Assembly (NCBI RefSeq): GCF_019977235.1
Contig: NZ_AP024646.1
Location: forward strand, 62,001 to 126,000
DNA: 64,000 bases
Direction: 5' to 3'
From: Arthrobacter sp. StoSoilB5
Lineage (GTDB): Bacteria > Actinomycetota > Actinomycetes > Actinomycetales > Micrococcaceae
The notes beneath the pieces were generated by a model. That model had not been told where the DNA came from. It saw only the letters and a program-made list of their open reading frames with translations, and searched no databases. This document shows positions 1 through 7,527 of the stretch, in pieces (the stretch's first letter is position 1; each line of letters starts with the position of its first letter). The position numbers and the translations under genes were made by a program.

Positions 1-1021
1 TGAAGCCTGCGGCCATGGACAACTCGATGTCCTTGACTAGCGCGCGGTCATCAGGCGAGGTCATCAGCGACTCCGGCCAATAGCCTTGATCCAGTACCAG
101 TCTTTGGAACACGGACTTGCCGTTGATACGAACCATCTTGCCGTCAAGAGCCACCGAACGAACTGCTGCGTAGCTGCTGACGCTGTCAGTAGCGTTGCCG
201 GCAGCGTCCCGCACCGTCACCTCGAGGTCATAAAGGAAGGGATCCTCAATGCACCAAGGACGCAAGGATTCAGCGGGAATGCTGAGCCGCAATGTGGGCG
301 TGAGGTCCACATCGGCCTTGACCGTGGCTTCCACCCTCACGTCGCCCTTATCGCTGAGCACGGCCGTCAGCGTGTGCCCGGCGCGGTTCTGGCTGATCGG
401 GACCTCAAGAGTGATGCTTGAGTCGGCAAGGTTGGGGGTCATCCGGAGGCGTTTGATGTAGACCTCGGGAACAGCCTCCATCCAGACCGTCTGCCAGATT
501 CCAGTGGTGCGGGTGTACTGGCAATGTGTGTTGTTGTACCAGGTTGCCTGCTTGCCGCGGGCCTGCGGTTCGTTCCGGGAGTCGCGGGCCCGGACAACGA
601 TGACCGCGTCCGTGCCAGGTTCGGCCACTCCACCAAGATCAGCGGTGAAGGGGGTGAAGCCACCCCTGTGGCGGGCCACCTCAATTCCGTTGACCCAGAC
701 GGTAGCGTCGTGATCCACGGCGCCGAAATGCAGGAGGACGTTCTGGCCAGCCCACTCCTGGGGGATGGTCACTGTACGCCGGTACCAGACGGCCTCCATG
801 AAATCCACGTGCTCAATTCCCGAAAGCGTTGATTCCGGCGCGAACGGCACCAGGATCTCATTGGTGAGCTCGCGCTTGGCGAGGCCGCGCTCCAAACCCG
901 AGTCACCGGCGTCGATCTCGAAACCCCAGATTCCATTGAGGTTCATCCAGTTTTTGCGGACAAGTTGGGGACGGGGATGCTCGGGCTTAGGTAGGGCCGG
1001 CATCATGTTGGGCTCTGTCAA
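1..1021 (-). CDS. Glycoside hydrolase family 2 protein (beta-galactosidase-like), 3' end outside window
   Basis: The minus-strand frame is open from 1021 to the left edge, about 340 residues, and encodes the N-terminal part of a GH2 enzyme. Seen: a sugar-binding jelly-roll start (NLNGIWGFEID near residue 30), the typical stretch VWYRRTVTIP, WVNG and an Ig-like middle domain. The beginning of the barrel (YWPESLMTSPDDRALVKDIE) lies at the edge. Catalytic glutamates would lie beyond the window, so the exact substrate (beta-galactoside, glucuronide or mannoside) cannot be decided. The TTG at 1021 is chosen because GAAGGAG sits about 5 nt upstream; the ATG codons at 1006 and 1003 lack a well-placed RBS. 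It is divergent from a hydroxyacid dehydrogenase, with a perfect palindrome between them. Confidence 0.85.
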   Translation of the reverse strand, partial: MTEPNMMPALPKPEHPRPQLVRKNWMNLNGIWGFEIDAGDSGLERGLAKRELTNEILVPFAPESTLSGIEHVDFMEAVWYRRTVTIPQEWAGQNVLLHFGAVDHDATVWVNGIEVARHRGGFTPFTADLGGVAEPGTDAVIVVRARDSRNEPQARGKQATWYNNTHCQYTRTTGIWQTVWMEAVPEVYIKRLRMTPNLADSSITLEVPISQNRAGHTLTAVLSDKGDVRVEATVKADVDLTPTLRLSIPAESLRPWCIEDPFLYDLEVTVRDAAGNATDSVSSYAAVRSVALDGKMVRINGKSVFQRLVLDQGYWPESLMTSPDDRALVKDIELSMAAGF

Positions 1022-1093
1022 CGCATCTCCTTCAAAAGGGGAGGGGGTTCAATTTCCAGTCAATCGCATCACCGGAGAATGTGCACCCACCAG

Positions 1094-1116
1094 GTGCCGT
1101 ACTCTCTGTACGGCAC
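1094..1116. promoter_or_regulatory. Perfect inverted repeat, probable operator between divergent genes
   Basis: GTGCCGTAC and its exact reverse complement GTACGGCAC are separated by 5 nt (TCTCT). The repeat lies 73 nt upstream of the GH2 start and 80 nt upstream of the dehydrogenase start. No T-run follows and the flanking genes diverge, which argues for a repressor site rather than a terminator. No regulator gene is adjacent, so the binding protein is unknown. Confidence 0.5.
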
Positions 1117-1196
1117 TAAATCGTCAGTCGCCGCGAAATCGGATTCCTGACGTGAGATGGTGTTTGTACCACCAGCCGCCGCGCGAGGAGATTGAC

Positions 1197-2159
1197 GTGA
1201 CGAGTTTCCGATTGGCCATCATTGATGACTATCAGCAGGTCGCCAGCGACTACGCCCCTTGGGATTCACTTCTCGACGACGGCGTGAAGGTCAGCGTTTT
1301 CAGCGCACCTTTTGTTTCGGAAGAGCAGGCTGTGGCAGCTTTGGCGCCGTTCGACATCATTGTGGCGATGCGCGAACGGACGCGCTTCCCTCGTCGCGTG
1401 CTTGAGTCATTGACCAACCTGAAACTCCTCGTGACCACGGGCATGGCCAATGCCGCGATCGACCTTGAGGCAGCGTCGGAGCGTGGCATCCTGGTGTGCG
1501 GAACGGGCGGTTCCCCGGCAGCGGCACCGGAGATGACGTGGGCGTTGCTGCTCGCTTTTGCCCGCAACCTGGTTGTGGAGGAAAACTCGCTGAGGGCAGG
1601 CGACTGGCAGACCGCCGTCGGGTTTGAACTCGAAGGCAAGACGCTGGGAATCGTCGGCCTTGGCAAGATTGGGAAGCGGATTGCGGGCTACGCGAAAGCC
1701 TTTGGCATGGATGTTCTGGCGTGGAGCCAGAACCTCACTGCGGAGTCGGCCGAGGCTGCCGGTGCCCGAAAGGTGAGCAAGGAGGAGCTGTTCCGGGAGT
1801 CCGACGTCGTGACCTTGCACCTGCGGCTGTCCGAGCGGACGGAGGGCGTCGTAGGTGCGGAAGAATTGAGGCTCCTGGGTCCCGAAGGCGTACTCGTCAA
1901 TACCGCCCGCGGGCCACTGGTGGACGAGGCCGCGCTGATTCGTGCACTGGAGGAAGGCTGGATACGTGGCGCTGCCATGGACGTCTTTGACGAGGAGCCT
2001 CTGCCCGCTGGACATGCTTTGCTTCATTCCTCGCGTACCGTGCTCTCGCCACACATCGGTTACGTGACGCACGAAAGCTACCGGCAGTTTTACGGCGGTG
2101 CATTTGAGGACGTTAAGGCATGGGTGGCGGGCGCTCCCATTCGGACCTTGAACGACTGA
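1197..2159 (+). CDS. D-isomer-specific 2-hydroxyacid dehydrogenase
   Basis: This 320-residue protein is an NAD(P)-dependent 2-hydroxyacid dehydrogenase (2-oxoacid to D-2-hydroxyacid), expected in the cytoplasm. The nucleotide-binding motif GLGKIG is at residues 154-159. The catalytic triad of the family is visible as Arg238 (NTARGPL), Glu267 (DVFDEEPLP) and His286 (SPHIG). The GTG at 1197 is preceded by GAGGAG; the longer open frame upstream has no homology-like sequence. A glycerate kinase follows 54 nt downstream, so hydroxypyruvate or glyoxylate reduction feeding glycerate is a reasonable role. That role is inference, because substrate specificity cannot be read from the sequence. Confidence 0.88.
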   Translation: MTSFRLAIIDDYQQVASDYAPWDSLLDDGVKVSVFSAPFVSEEQAVAALAPFDIIVAMRERTRFPRRVLESLTNLKLLVTTGMANAAIDLEAASERGILVCGTGGSPAAAPEMTWALLLAFARNLVVEENSLRAGDWQTAVGFELEGKTLGIVGLGKIGKRIAGYAKAFGMDVLAWSQNLTAESAEAAGARKVSKEELFRESDVVTLHLRLSERTEGVVGAEELRLLGPEGVLVNTARGPLVDEAALIRALEEGWIRGAAMDVFDEEPLPAGHALLHSSRTVLSPHIGYVTHESYRQFYGGAFEDVKAWVAGAPIRTLND

Positions 2160-2175
2160 TTTAATCTTCGTAATC

Positions 2176-2190
2176 GGGAAACGCTTTCCG
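2176..2190. promoter_or_regulatory. Possible LacI-type operator upstream of glycerate kinase
   Basis: GGAAA and TTTCC are arranged symmetrically around CGC (2177-2189), close to the GGAAACGTTTCC style of LacI/GalR-family operators but with one extra central base. It lies 24 nt before the glycerate kinase ATG. Weak on its own; no regulator gene is next to it. Confidence 0.25.
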
Positions 2191-2213
2191 AGCAAAGCTG
2201 GCAAGATGGACCC

Positions 2214-3356
2214 ATGCGTATCCTCATAGCCCCGGACAAATTCAAGGGATCCCTGACCGCAGCCGAAGCCGCATCGGCCATGGCCGAGGGCGCCCTCCGC
2301 GTCTATCCGGACGCCGTAACCACCCAATTCCCGGTAGCGGACGGCGGCGAAGGAACCCTCGACGCCGCTATCGCCGCTGGCTACGAGGAACGGAACCACG
2401 CCGTTGTGGGTCCGATTCTCAAGCCGGTCGGAGCTTCCTGGGCCATCCGCAAAGATTCATTCGGCGGAGCGACGGCCGTTATCGAAACCGCGCAGGCTTC
2501 CGGGTTGGCCTTTATGGAGCCCACCCCCGACAATTCGCTCCGTGCCCACAGCTACGGGTGCGGACAGCTGATCGCTGCAGCGCTTGACGCCGGCGCCACC
2601 GAGATTGTGTTGGGGCTTGGCGGTTCCGCAATGTCCGACGGCGGTAGTGGCGCCTTGCGTGCGCTGGGGCTCAAACCCGTGGACGCTGCCGGAAATGTGG
2701 TGCCTCTTGGCGGAGGTTTCCTTGCGGACGTCGTTGCCCTGGATGTCTCCGAGCTGGATCCGCGACTGCAGAACGCGAAGTTCCGGATCGCCGTCGACGT
2801 CCAAAACCCGCTGTTCGGCGCGGATGGTGCCGCTCATGTTTTCGGACCGCAGAAGGGAGCCGATGAAGACGCTGTCGAAAAGCTCGACGCCGGTCTCCGC
2901 AACTGGGCCTCGCTCCTTCGGGAAGCCACGGGCCGGGACGTCAACGTTCCGGGAGCCGGGGCGGCAGGCGGGTTCCCGGCGTCGTTCCTTGCCTTTACTG
3001 ACTCCGCTCTTGAAGGCGGTTTCGCGCTGGTCGCTGGGCTGACCGGTTTGGCATCGCACCTAAGCGAGGCTGACCTCGTGATCACGGGCGAGGGCTCCAT
3101 GGATGAGCAGTCACTCACCGGCAAGGCCCCGATCGCCTTGGCCGACGCCGCAAGCGTGCACGGCATACCCGTGGTCGCTGTGGCCGGCCGAATCACGGTA
3201 ACGCCCGAGGATCTGGCCAAGCACGGGATCGTGGCAGCGGCACAGTTGCTGGACGTCGCGCAGCGCAAGGACGGTGTTCCCGACGTCGCCGACGCCGTTG
3301 CCAATGCGGCCAAGTATGTTGCGTGGGCTACCAGCCAGGTGCTTGAGGGGGCGTAG
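2214..3356 (+). CDS. glxK: Glycerate kinase (GlxK/GarK family)
   Basis: The 380-residue product starts MRILIAPDKFKGSLTA, the hallmark N-terminus of the type 1 glycerate kinase family. It also carries GGSAMSDGGSGALRALG in the middle and GEGSMDEQSLTGKAP near residue 295. The length is normal for this family. It phosphorylates D-glycerate with ATP to a phosphoglycerate that enters glycolysis. It follows the 2-hydroxyacid dehydrogenase in the same direction, consistent with hydroxypyruvate to glycerate to phosphoglycerate flow. A LacI-like palindrome just upstream suggests sugar-type control. The gene symbol is given by family, not by demonstrated pathway. Confidence 0.9.
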   Translation: MRILIAPDKFKGSLTAAEAASAMAEGALRVYPDAVTTQFPVADGGEGTLDAAIAAGYEERNHAVVGPILKPVGASWAIRKDSFGGATAVIETAQASGLAFMEPTPDNSLRAHSYGCGQLIAAALDAGATEIVLGLGGSAMSDGGSGALRALGLKPVDAAGNVVPLGGGFLADVVALDVSELDPRLQNAKFRIAVDVQNPLFGADGAAHVFGPQKGADEDAVEKLDAGLRNWASLLREATGRDVNVPGAGAAGGFPASFLAFTDSALEGGFALVAGLTGLASHLSEADLVITGEGSMDEQSLTGKAPIALADAASVHGIPVVAVAGRITVTPEDLAKHGIVAAAQLLDVAQRKDGVPDVADAVANAAKYVAWATSQVLEGA

Positions 3357-3379
3357 CCTCTTCGTTGCCGGGTCGAAGG

Positions 3380-3637
3380 CTACTGCCTGTAGCCTTCGAC
3401 TTCGCTGATCGGGCGGGGTTCGGCCTCGTCGGGATTCTCACCAGCGCTCTTCTTGGCCCGCCGTTGGCGGAGCAAGTCCCAGCACTGATCGAGTTGAGCC
3501 TCAAGCTGGGCCAAGCGGGCGCGGCCGCCGTCGCCGTCGACGTCATCCTCAATTCCCCCGCCAACCGCTGCATCACGCAGCCGGTGCTCCTCTTCCACGA
3601 GTGACTGAATCCGTTCCAGAAGGTCCTGCTCGTCCAC
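3380..3637 (-). CDS. DUF2630 family protein
   Basis: A small acidic 85-residue protein that begins VDEQDLLERIQSLVEEEHRLR and has a second helix with LDQCWDLLRQRRA. This helical pattern is characteristic of the DUF2630 proteins common in actinobacteria; their function is unknown. The GTG at 3637 is preferred over the GTG at 3658 because AAGGAG lies about 8 nt before it. It is convergent with the glycerate kinase, separated by 23 nt. Confidence 0.75.
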   Translation of the reverse strand: MDEQDLLERIQSLVEEEHRLRDAAVGGGIEDDVDGDGGRARLAQLEAQLDQCWDLLRQRRAKKSAGENPDEAEPRPISEVEGYRQ

Positions 3638-3732
3638 GGTTTGCTCTCCTTGATTCACTGGGTAATTGCTTATACCGAACGTAGTCTGGCCGGCGGGATG
3701 CGTCTACGGGTGGCCGACGGCATACTTGGGAC

Positions 3733-4176
3733 ATGAAATTCACCACGACCATCGTCGGCGATGGCAACAAGGCTGGCATTGTGGTTCCTGAGAACGTTGT
3801 TAGTGCGCTTGATGCCGGAAAGCGGCCCCCTGTGGTCGTGACCATCAACGGTCAGAGCTACCGCAGCAGCATCGCGGTGATGGGCGGGAAATACATGGTG
3901 GGAGTCAGCTCCGCGAACAGGGAACTGACCGGCACGTCCGCGGGCGACACCGTGGACGTGGATCTGCAAGTGGACACCCAGCCGCGTGTGATCGAGGTTC
4001 CGGACGATCTTGCTGCGGCCCTTGAGGCTGAGCCCGAGGCCAAGGCGTTCTACGGAACGTTGAACTACAGTGCCCAACGCCGATACGTGGAGCCGATTGG
4101 GGACGCCAAGACGGAAGATACCCGGGCTCGGCGGATCGCGAAGGTCGTTGCGGATTTGAAGGCGGGGAAGAAGTAG
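3733..4176 (+). CDS. DUF1905 / YdeI-OmpD-associated domain protein
   Basis: 147 residues. The N-terminal two thirds (KAGIVVPENVV, then beta-rich segments with SYRSSIAVMGGKYMVG) match the DUF1905 barrel. The C-terminal part (YGTLNYSAQRRYVEPIGDAK, then RARRIAKVV) matches the YdeI/OmpD-associated helical tail. Proteins of this type are linked in other bacteria to stress or bacteriocin protection, but no biochemical activity is assigned. It is a soluble, single-gene transcription unit as far as visible. Confidence 0.7.
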   Translation: MKFTTTIVGDGNKAGIVVPENVVSALDAGKRPPVVVTINGQSYRSSIAVMGGKYMVGVSSANRELTGTSAGDTVDVDLQVDTQPRVIEVPDDLAAALEAEPEAKAFYGTLNYSAQRRYVEPIGDAKTEDTRARRIAKVVADLKAGKK

Positions 4177-4267
4177 CATCCTGGCTGCCGGTCCCGCGTG
4201 AGGTGCCTGCCGCCGTCGTGCGTCCGGGCGATAGGCTGGACTTTTTGGATCTTGGGGGGACTGCACC

Positions 4268-4711
4268 GTGGTTTATGACCGAGAGCGTGACCGACGCGAT
4301 GACGCCGTCTACGCCGAGCATAAGGATGCTGTAGCGCGCGGCGAGAAGCGGGTACTGCGCAGGACCAGCACGGGTGAGCTTCACAGCTACCCTTCGGACG
4401 AGATCGGGTTTACACCAGGGCGTGGTCAGGCGCAGGTCAGCACCTGGTGGGGGATGGCGGTCCTGGCCGCCTTTGGGTTTATGGGTTTTGTTGGTGCGTT
4501 CGCGATGTTCCTGGCACCTGCGTGGCAGGGAGACGGGCCTGGATGGGGTGCGCTATGGCCTATGGCATTTGCAGCGTTTATCGCTTGGTATGGGTTCAGC
4601 CTAAGCAGGGATGAGTATCGGGCAACCCGGCGTCGCAAGGAACGGGGCTCACCCAAGCCAGGTGCAGGGAGCGTGGATGTGGATCTGCTGGAACTGGGCA
4701 GGCGGAAGTGA
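4268..4711 (+). CDS. Small two-helix membrane protein
   Basis: 147 residues with a charged N-terminus (many Arg/Asp). Two hydrophobic helices follow at roughly residues 58-82 and 92-112 (GMAVLAAFGFMGFVGAFAMF and WPMAFAAFIAWYGFSL). The C-terminus is basic (ATRRRKERG). Start GTG at 4268, with GGGGGA upstream. No domain is recognised. The last bases overlap the start of a small lipoprotein-like frame, suggesting the two were co-translated. Confidence 0.6.
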   Translation: MVYDRERDRRDDAVYAEHKDAVARGEKRVLRRTSTGELHSYPSDEIGFTPGRGQAQVSTWWGMAVLAAFGFMGFVGAFAMFLAPAWQGDGPGWGALWPMAFAAFIAWYGFSLSRDEYRATRRRKERGSPKPGAGSVDVDLLELGRRK

Positions 4712-4864
4712 ACTTGTTCCGGAAGCGCTTGCTCGGGGCCCTCAGTATCGTTGCCATGTCCTTCGTCCTGACCGGCTGCTTGGGGGACTACTTTTCAGGA
4801 CGGCCCTAAAGACCAGCGGGTCATCATCGTCCATGTGAATCCTGCCCAGGATGTGAAGGACTAG
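4708..4864 (+). pseudogene. Small lipoprotein gene, apparently frameshifted
   Basis: A GTG at 4708 overlaps the preceding stop. The first frame gives a short lipoprotein signal ending in a lipobox (VLTGC, Cys about residue 24) and stops at 4807-4809 after 33 residues. Shifting by one base at the TTTT run (4792-4795) opens a continuation (QDGPKDQRVIIVHVNPAQD) to a TAG at 4862-4864. The simplest reading is a roughly 51-residue lipoprotein broken by a single-base indel, or a sequencing error in the homopolymer. The continuation is plausible coding sequence but could be chance. Confidence 0.4.
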
Positions 4865-4884
4865 TTGCCGCGCCGTCGGGCGGT

Positions 4885-5436
4885 TTACTCCTTGCGCAGG
4901 CTGTAAGTGCTCACCACGTTGCCCTTGCTCGTTGCGTACTGGTCTTTGAGTTCGAGCCTGTTCGGTGGATCGCCGTCCTCGAAGAGCCGCCGCCCAGTGC
5001 CAGCCACCACGGGATGCGTCATGAGCGTGAGCTCATCCAGGATGCCTGCGAAGAGCAACTGCCGCACCAGGGAGATGCTGCCGCACACGGCGATCTCCCC
5101 ACCGTCGCGCGTTTTGAGGTCGGTGACGAACTCCTCCAGCGGACCATTGATGAGGTGCGAGTTTTCCCATTCGAGGGGCTCGGACAGCGTGCGGGATGCC
5201 ACGAACTTCTCCACGGGGTTGATGAATGCGGCAAAATCTTCGTCTTGCGAAGCATTGGGCCAATATCCGGCCCACTCCTGATAGCTGATGCGGCCTAGCA
5301 CCACTGTGTCCACAGTGTTGATCATCTTGGTCAGTCCCTTGCCCAGCTCATCGTCGAAGCTGTCGAACTGGAACTTGAACGGGTCCTGAACTACGCCATC
5401 CACGGAGTGGAAAAGACCGGCGGTAACTTTGCGCAT
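4885..5436 (-). CDS. Dihydrofolate reductase-like protein (RibD C-terminal domain)
   Basis: 183 residues covering one RibD_C/DHFR-like domain: start MRKVTAGLFHSVDGVVQ, TVVLGRISYQEWAGYW near residue 45, GGEIAVCGSISLVRQLL, and MTHPVVAGTGRRLFEDG. This is the usual length and motif order of single-domain YyaP/YwjB-type reductases, which bind NADPH but whose substrates are mostly unknown. The ATG at 5436 has AAGGAG close upstream. It is transcribed after the gene at 5448-5771 with only an 11-nt gap. Confidence 0.8.
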   Translation of the reverse strand: MRKVTAGLFHSVDGVVQDPFKFQFDSFDDELGKGLTKMINTVDTVVLGRISYQEWAGYWPNASQDEDFAAFINPVEKFVASRTLSEPLEWENSHLINGPLEEFVTDLKTRDGGEIAVCGSISLVRQLLFAGILDELTLMTHPVVAGTGRRLFEDGDPPNRLELKDQYATSKGNVVSTYSLRKE

Positions 5437-5447
5437 GGGTTCTCCTT

Positions 5448-5771
5448 TTAGGCCGCGGCCGTTGCCAGGCGACGACGGGACGGCAGTTCAGTGACGTTGC
5501 TCGACTCAGGGTTCAAGCGGACGGGAACTTCGAAGAGTTCCGCGTAGACCTGAAGTTTGCCGAGCGCGTCCCTGTCAACGGTGGCTTCGGAAAGGTCCAT
5601 CTCGACGTTCAGGCCGCCGGCAAGGCTCTTGGTTCGCTGCACCACGGGGTAGAAGCCCTGCACGCTCGAAGTAGTGACGTGACCGGTTGCGGCAATCTGG
5701 ATCTGTTCGCCGTCAACGTCGACTCGAACAACGACGGAGAGCTTCTCGCTGGTCAATGTGCTGCCTTTCAT
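5448..5771 (-). CDS. Conserved-type hypothetical protein
   Basis: About 107 residues, soluble, with alternating beta and helix segments (VVVRVDVDGEQIQIAATGHV, then LNVEMDLSEATVDRDALGKLQ). The pattern is faintly reminiscent of STAS-like domains but not enough to assign one. Start uncertain: ATG 5771 is used, TTG 5756 has AAAGG upstream, and a GTG at 5813 extends the frame. It is the last gene before the horizontally acquired-looking segment and probably co-transcribed with the reductase gene downstream of it. Confidence 0.5.
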   Translation of the reverse strand: MKGSTLTSEKLSVVVRVDVDGEQIQIAATGHVTTSSVQGFYPVVQRTKSLAGGLNVEMDLSEATVDRDALGKLQVYAELFEVPVRLNPESSNVTELPSRRRLATAAA

Positions 5772-5813
5772 CAGGTTGCTGCCACGCTGCAGCGTCCCCC
5801 AGCGTATGTGCAC

Positions 5814-6293
5814 GGTGTGACCTACGCAACATTACGGCGGCACGGCTTGCGTCGGCGGTGGCCGCCAGCCGGGCCACTGTTAACGCAGGCGTCGATGTTC
5901 TGCGCTGCGCTTCAGGGTCAGCGTCATAAGCACTTGCCGGCGTCACGTTGACCCGCATCGGCCGAAGAAGCCGATGGGACTGGTCAGCTAACCGGCCGAA
6001 CGCTCAGCTACGTCACGGACGCTCAACAGCCGAACCAGGTCGGCATCCTGGGTATGACCGGTCGCTGGATTACCCTTACATGCAGTGCCCCCAAAATACA
6101 GTGATGGTATCCCAGCGATCATGACGCCAAATCCTCCTATTTCTTTATTATGACTTCTGATCAGGCTTACAGTCGGGATTATTCCATTGTAATTTCCGTT
6201 TTCTGCAGCGACCCCTCGACGAGGTGTTAGAGTAAATCCCGGTAAACGGAACAAGAATGATTGGTGTCATTAAGACCGTTCGCACGGAAGACG
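5814..6293. other. Non-coding gap before the carbamoyltransferase operon
   Basis: About 480 nt with no convincing gene on either strand. The left part is GC-rich like the flanking chromosome. From about 6070 it becomes visibly AT-richer (for example around ctatttctttattatgac at 6138). The change in texture probably marks the left edge of the acquired segment, but no repeat, tRNA or integrase that would define an attachment site is visible. Confidence 0.45.
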
Positions 6294-6333
6294 GTCTGGC
6301 TTGGCCCAGCGGGAATAATTTTCCGAGCCAGAC
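6294..6333 (+). promoter_or_regulatory. Leader hairpin upstream of the seven-gene operon
   Basis: GTCTGGCTTGG (6294-6304) pairs with CCGAGCCAGAC (6323-6333), allowing one G-T wobble, around an 18-nt loop that ends in AATAATTTT. It lies 24 nt before the first start codon of the operon. It could be an attenuator, an RNA-stabilising leader or a protein operator; the sequence does not distinguish these. Confidence 0.4.
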
Positions 6334-6357
6334 GCATCTAGTAGACATACGGAGAAG

Positions 6358-7527
6358 TTGTGGGGACCAGTGAATAACCCATTTAATTCCCAGTTACCAC
6401 GCCTTGGGGTAGGTCCAATGTCCCGGCTTACCGTTCAAGCCATGACTGATGTTGCCTATCGGCAACAGGCGCCAATCATGGCGATTGCAAGTCGTCGCCA
6501 GATTGACCATAAAGAGGCAGGCGGCGGGTATGTGGAAAATTGGACCTCGGCCGAGTTCGCCTCTTCTCTTTCCGCAAATGACCCCTCCGGCCTCATTGCA
6601 ATCTGCCGCGACCACGGAGGACCTTGGCAGCAACCACTTCAATGGTCTGCTGATCCAGTGGTGGAGCTCGAGAATGCACTCGCCTCTTTCCGGAGCGATA
6701 TCGATGCGGGCTTCAACCTTCTGCATATCGACACGTCCAAGGCGTCGAGCGGTTCAGTCGATATCGAAAGCGCCCTCGATCGACTAACGCTGCTCTACAG
6801 AGGGGCCTGGGAGCATGCCCGCCTCAAGGGTCGAGACATTTCCTTCGAAATTGGCTTTGAGGTTCAAGGCGAGGAGATGAACGATCCCCGGCAATTTCAA
6901 GTGGATCTGAACCGAGCCCTTGATGGTCTTTCCGCAGCAGAATTGCCGATGCCTGTCTTTGTCGTTGCCCAGACGGGCACGAAGGTGGTCGAGGACAAGA
7001 ATACCGGCGCCCTGGTGCGGGGTGACCGGAACAGGGTCCTCGACGGAATCAGTGTCCTTTCAGCACTCTGCCATGACGCCTCTGTCCAGCTGAAGGCTCA
7101 CAACGTTGACTATTTAGACCCCTCCGAGGTCACCCAGCTCATGACGGCCGGCGTAGATGCTATTAACGTTGCGCCTGAGTTCGGGGTCATCGAGACACGT
7201 GTCCTTCTCCAAGCAATGCGGGACCTAGAGGCCCGTGATCTCCGTGAGGCTTTCGTCAGTGCTGCAGTGGAATCAGGCAGATGGACGTCCTGGATCGTGG
7301 CAGGCAAGACATACGATCCCGAAACGCTCGCCATCTTGTCCGGACACTACATATTCAGTTCGGAAACTGGGAAGCGGATTCGAAGCGAGGTCGACCGAAG
7401 ACGCGCCGAGATGGGACAGCCGTCCGTTGATATCGAAATACTCGATGCGCTCCGCTCGAGCATCGAGGGCTACCAATCCGCAGCGCAAAAGACAACGAAC
7501 AAGACGGAGGCACACGTAAATGGCTGA
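6358..7527 (+). CDS. GatZ/KbaZ-like class II tagatose-bisphosphate aldolase family protein
   Basis: 389 residues with the segment order of GatZ/KbaZ proteins: CRDHGGPW (His86, counterpart of the GGDHLGP metal-site region), FNLLHIDTS near 120, FVVAQTG near 203, LKAHNVDY (His248) and INVAPEFG near 270. The family is a TIM barrel described as the non-catalytic partner of GatY/KbaY aldolases, with divergent members that act in other sugar pathways. No GatY/KbaY gene is in the window. The N-terminus and several motifs are unusual, so this is a divergent branch. Start TTG 6358 has GGAG close by; GTG 6370 is an alternative. First gene of the operon; overlaps the carbamoyltransferase by 8 nt. Confidence 0.75.
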   Translation: MWGPVNNPFNSQLPRLGVGPMSRLTVQAMTDVAYRQQAPIMAIASRRQIDHKEAGGGYVENWTSAEFASSLSANDPSGLIAICRDHGGPWQQPLQWSADPVVELENALASFRSDIDAGFNLLHIDTSKASSGSVDIESALDRLTLLYRGAWEHARLKGRDISFEIGFEVQGEEMNDPRQFQVDLNRALDGLSAAELPMPVFVVAQTGTKVVEDKNTGALVRGDRNRVLDGISVLSALCHDASVQLKAHNVDYLDPSEVTQLMTAGVDAINVAPEFGVIETRVLLQAMRDLEARDLREAFVSAAVESGRWTSWIVAGKTYDPETLAILSGHYIFSSETGKRIRSEVDRRRAEMGQPSVDIEILDALRSSIEGYQSAAQKTTNKTEAHVNG

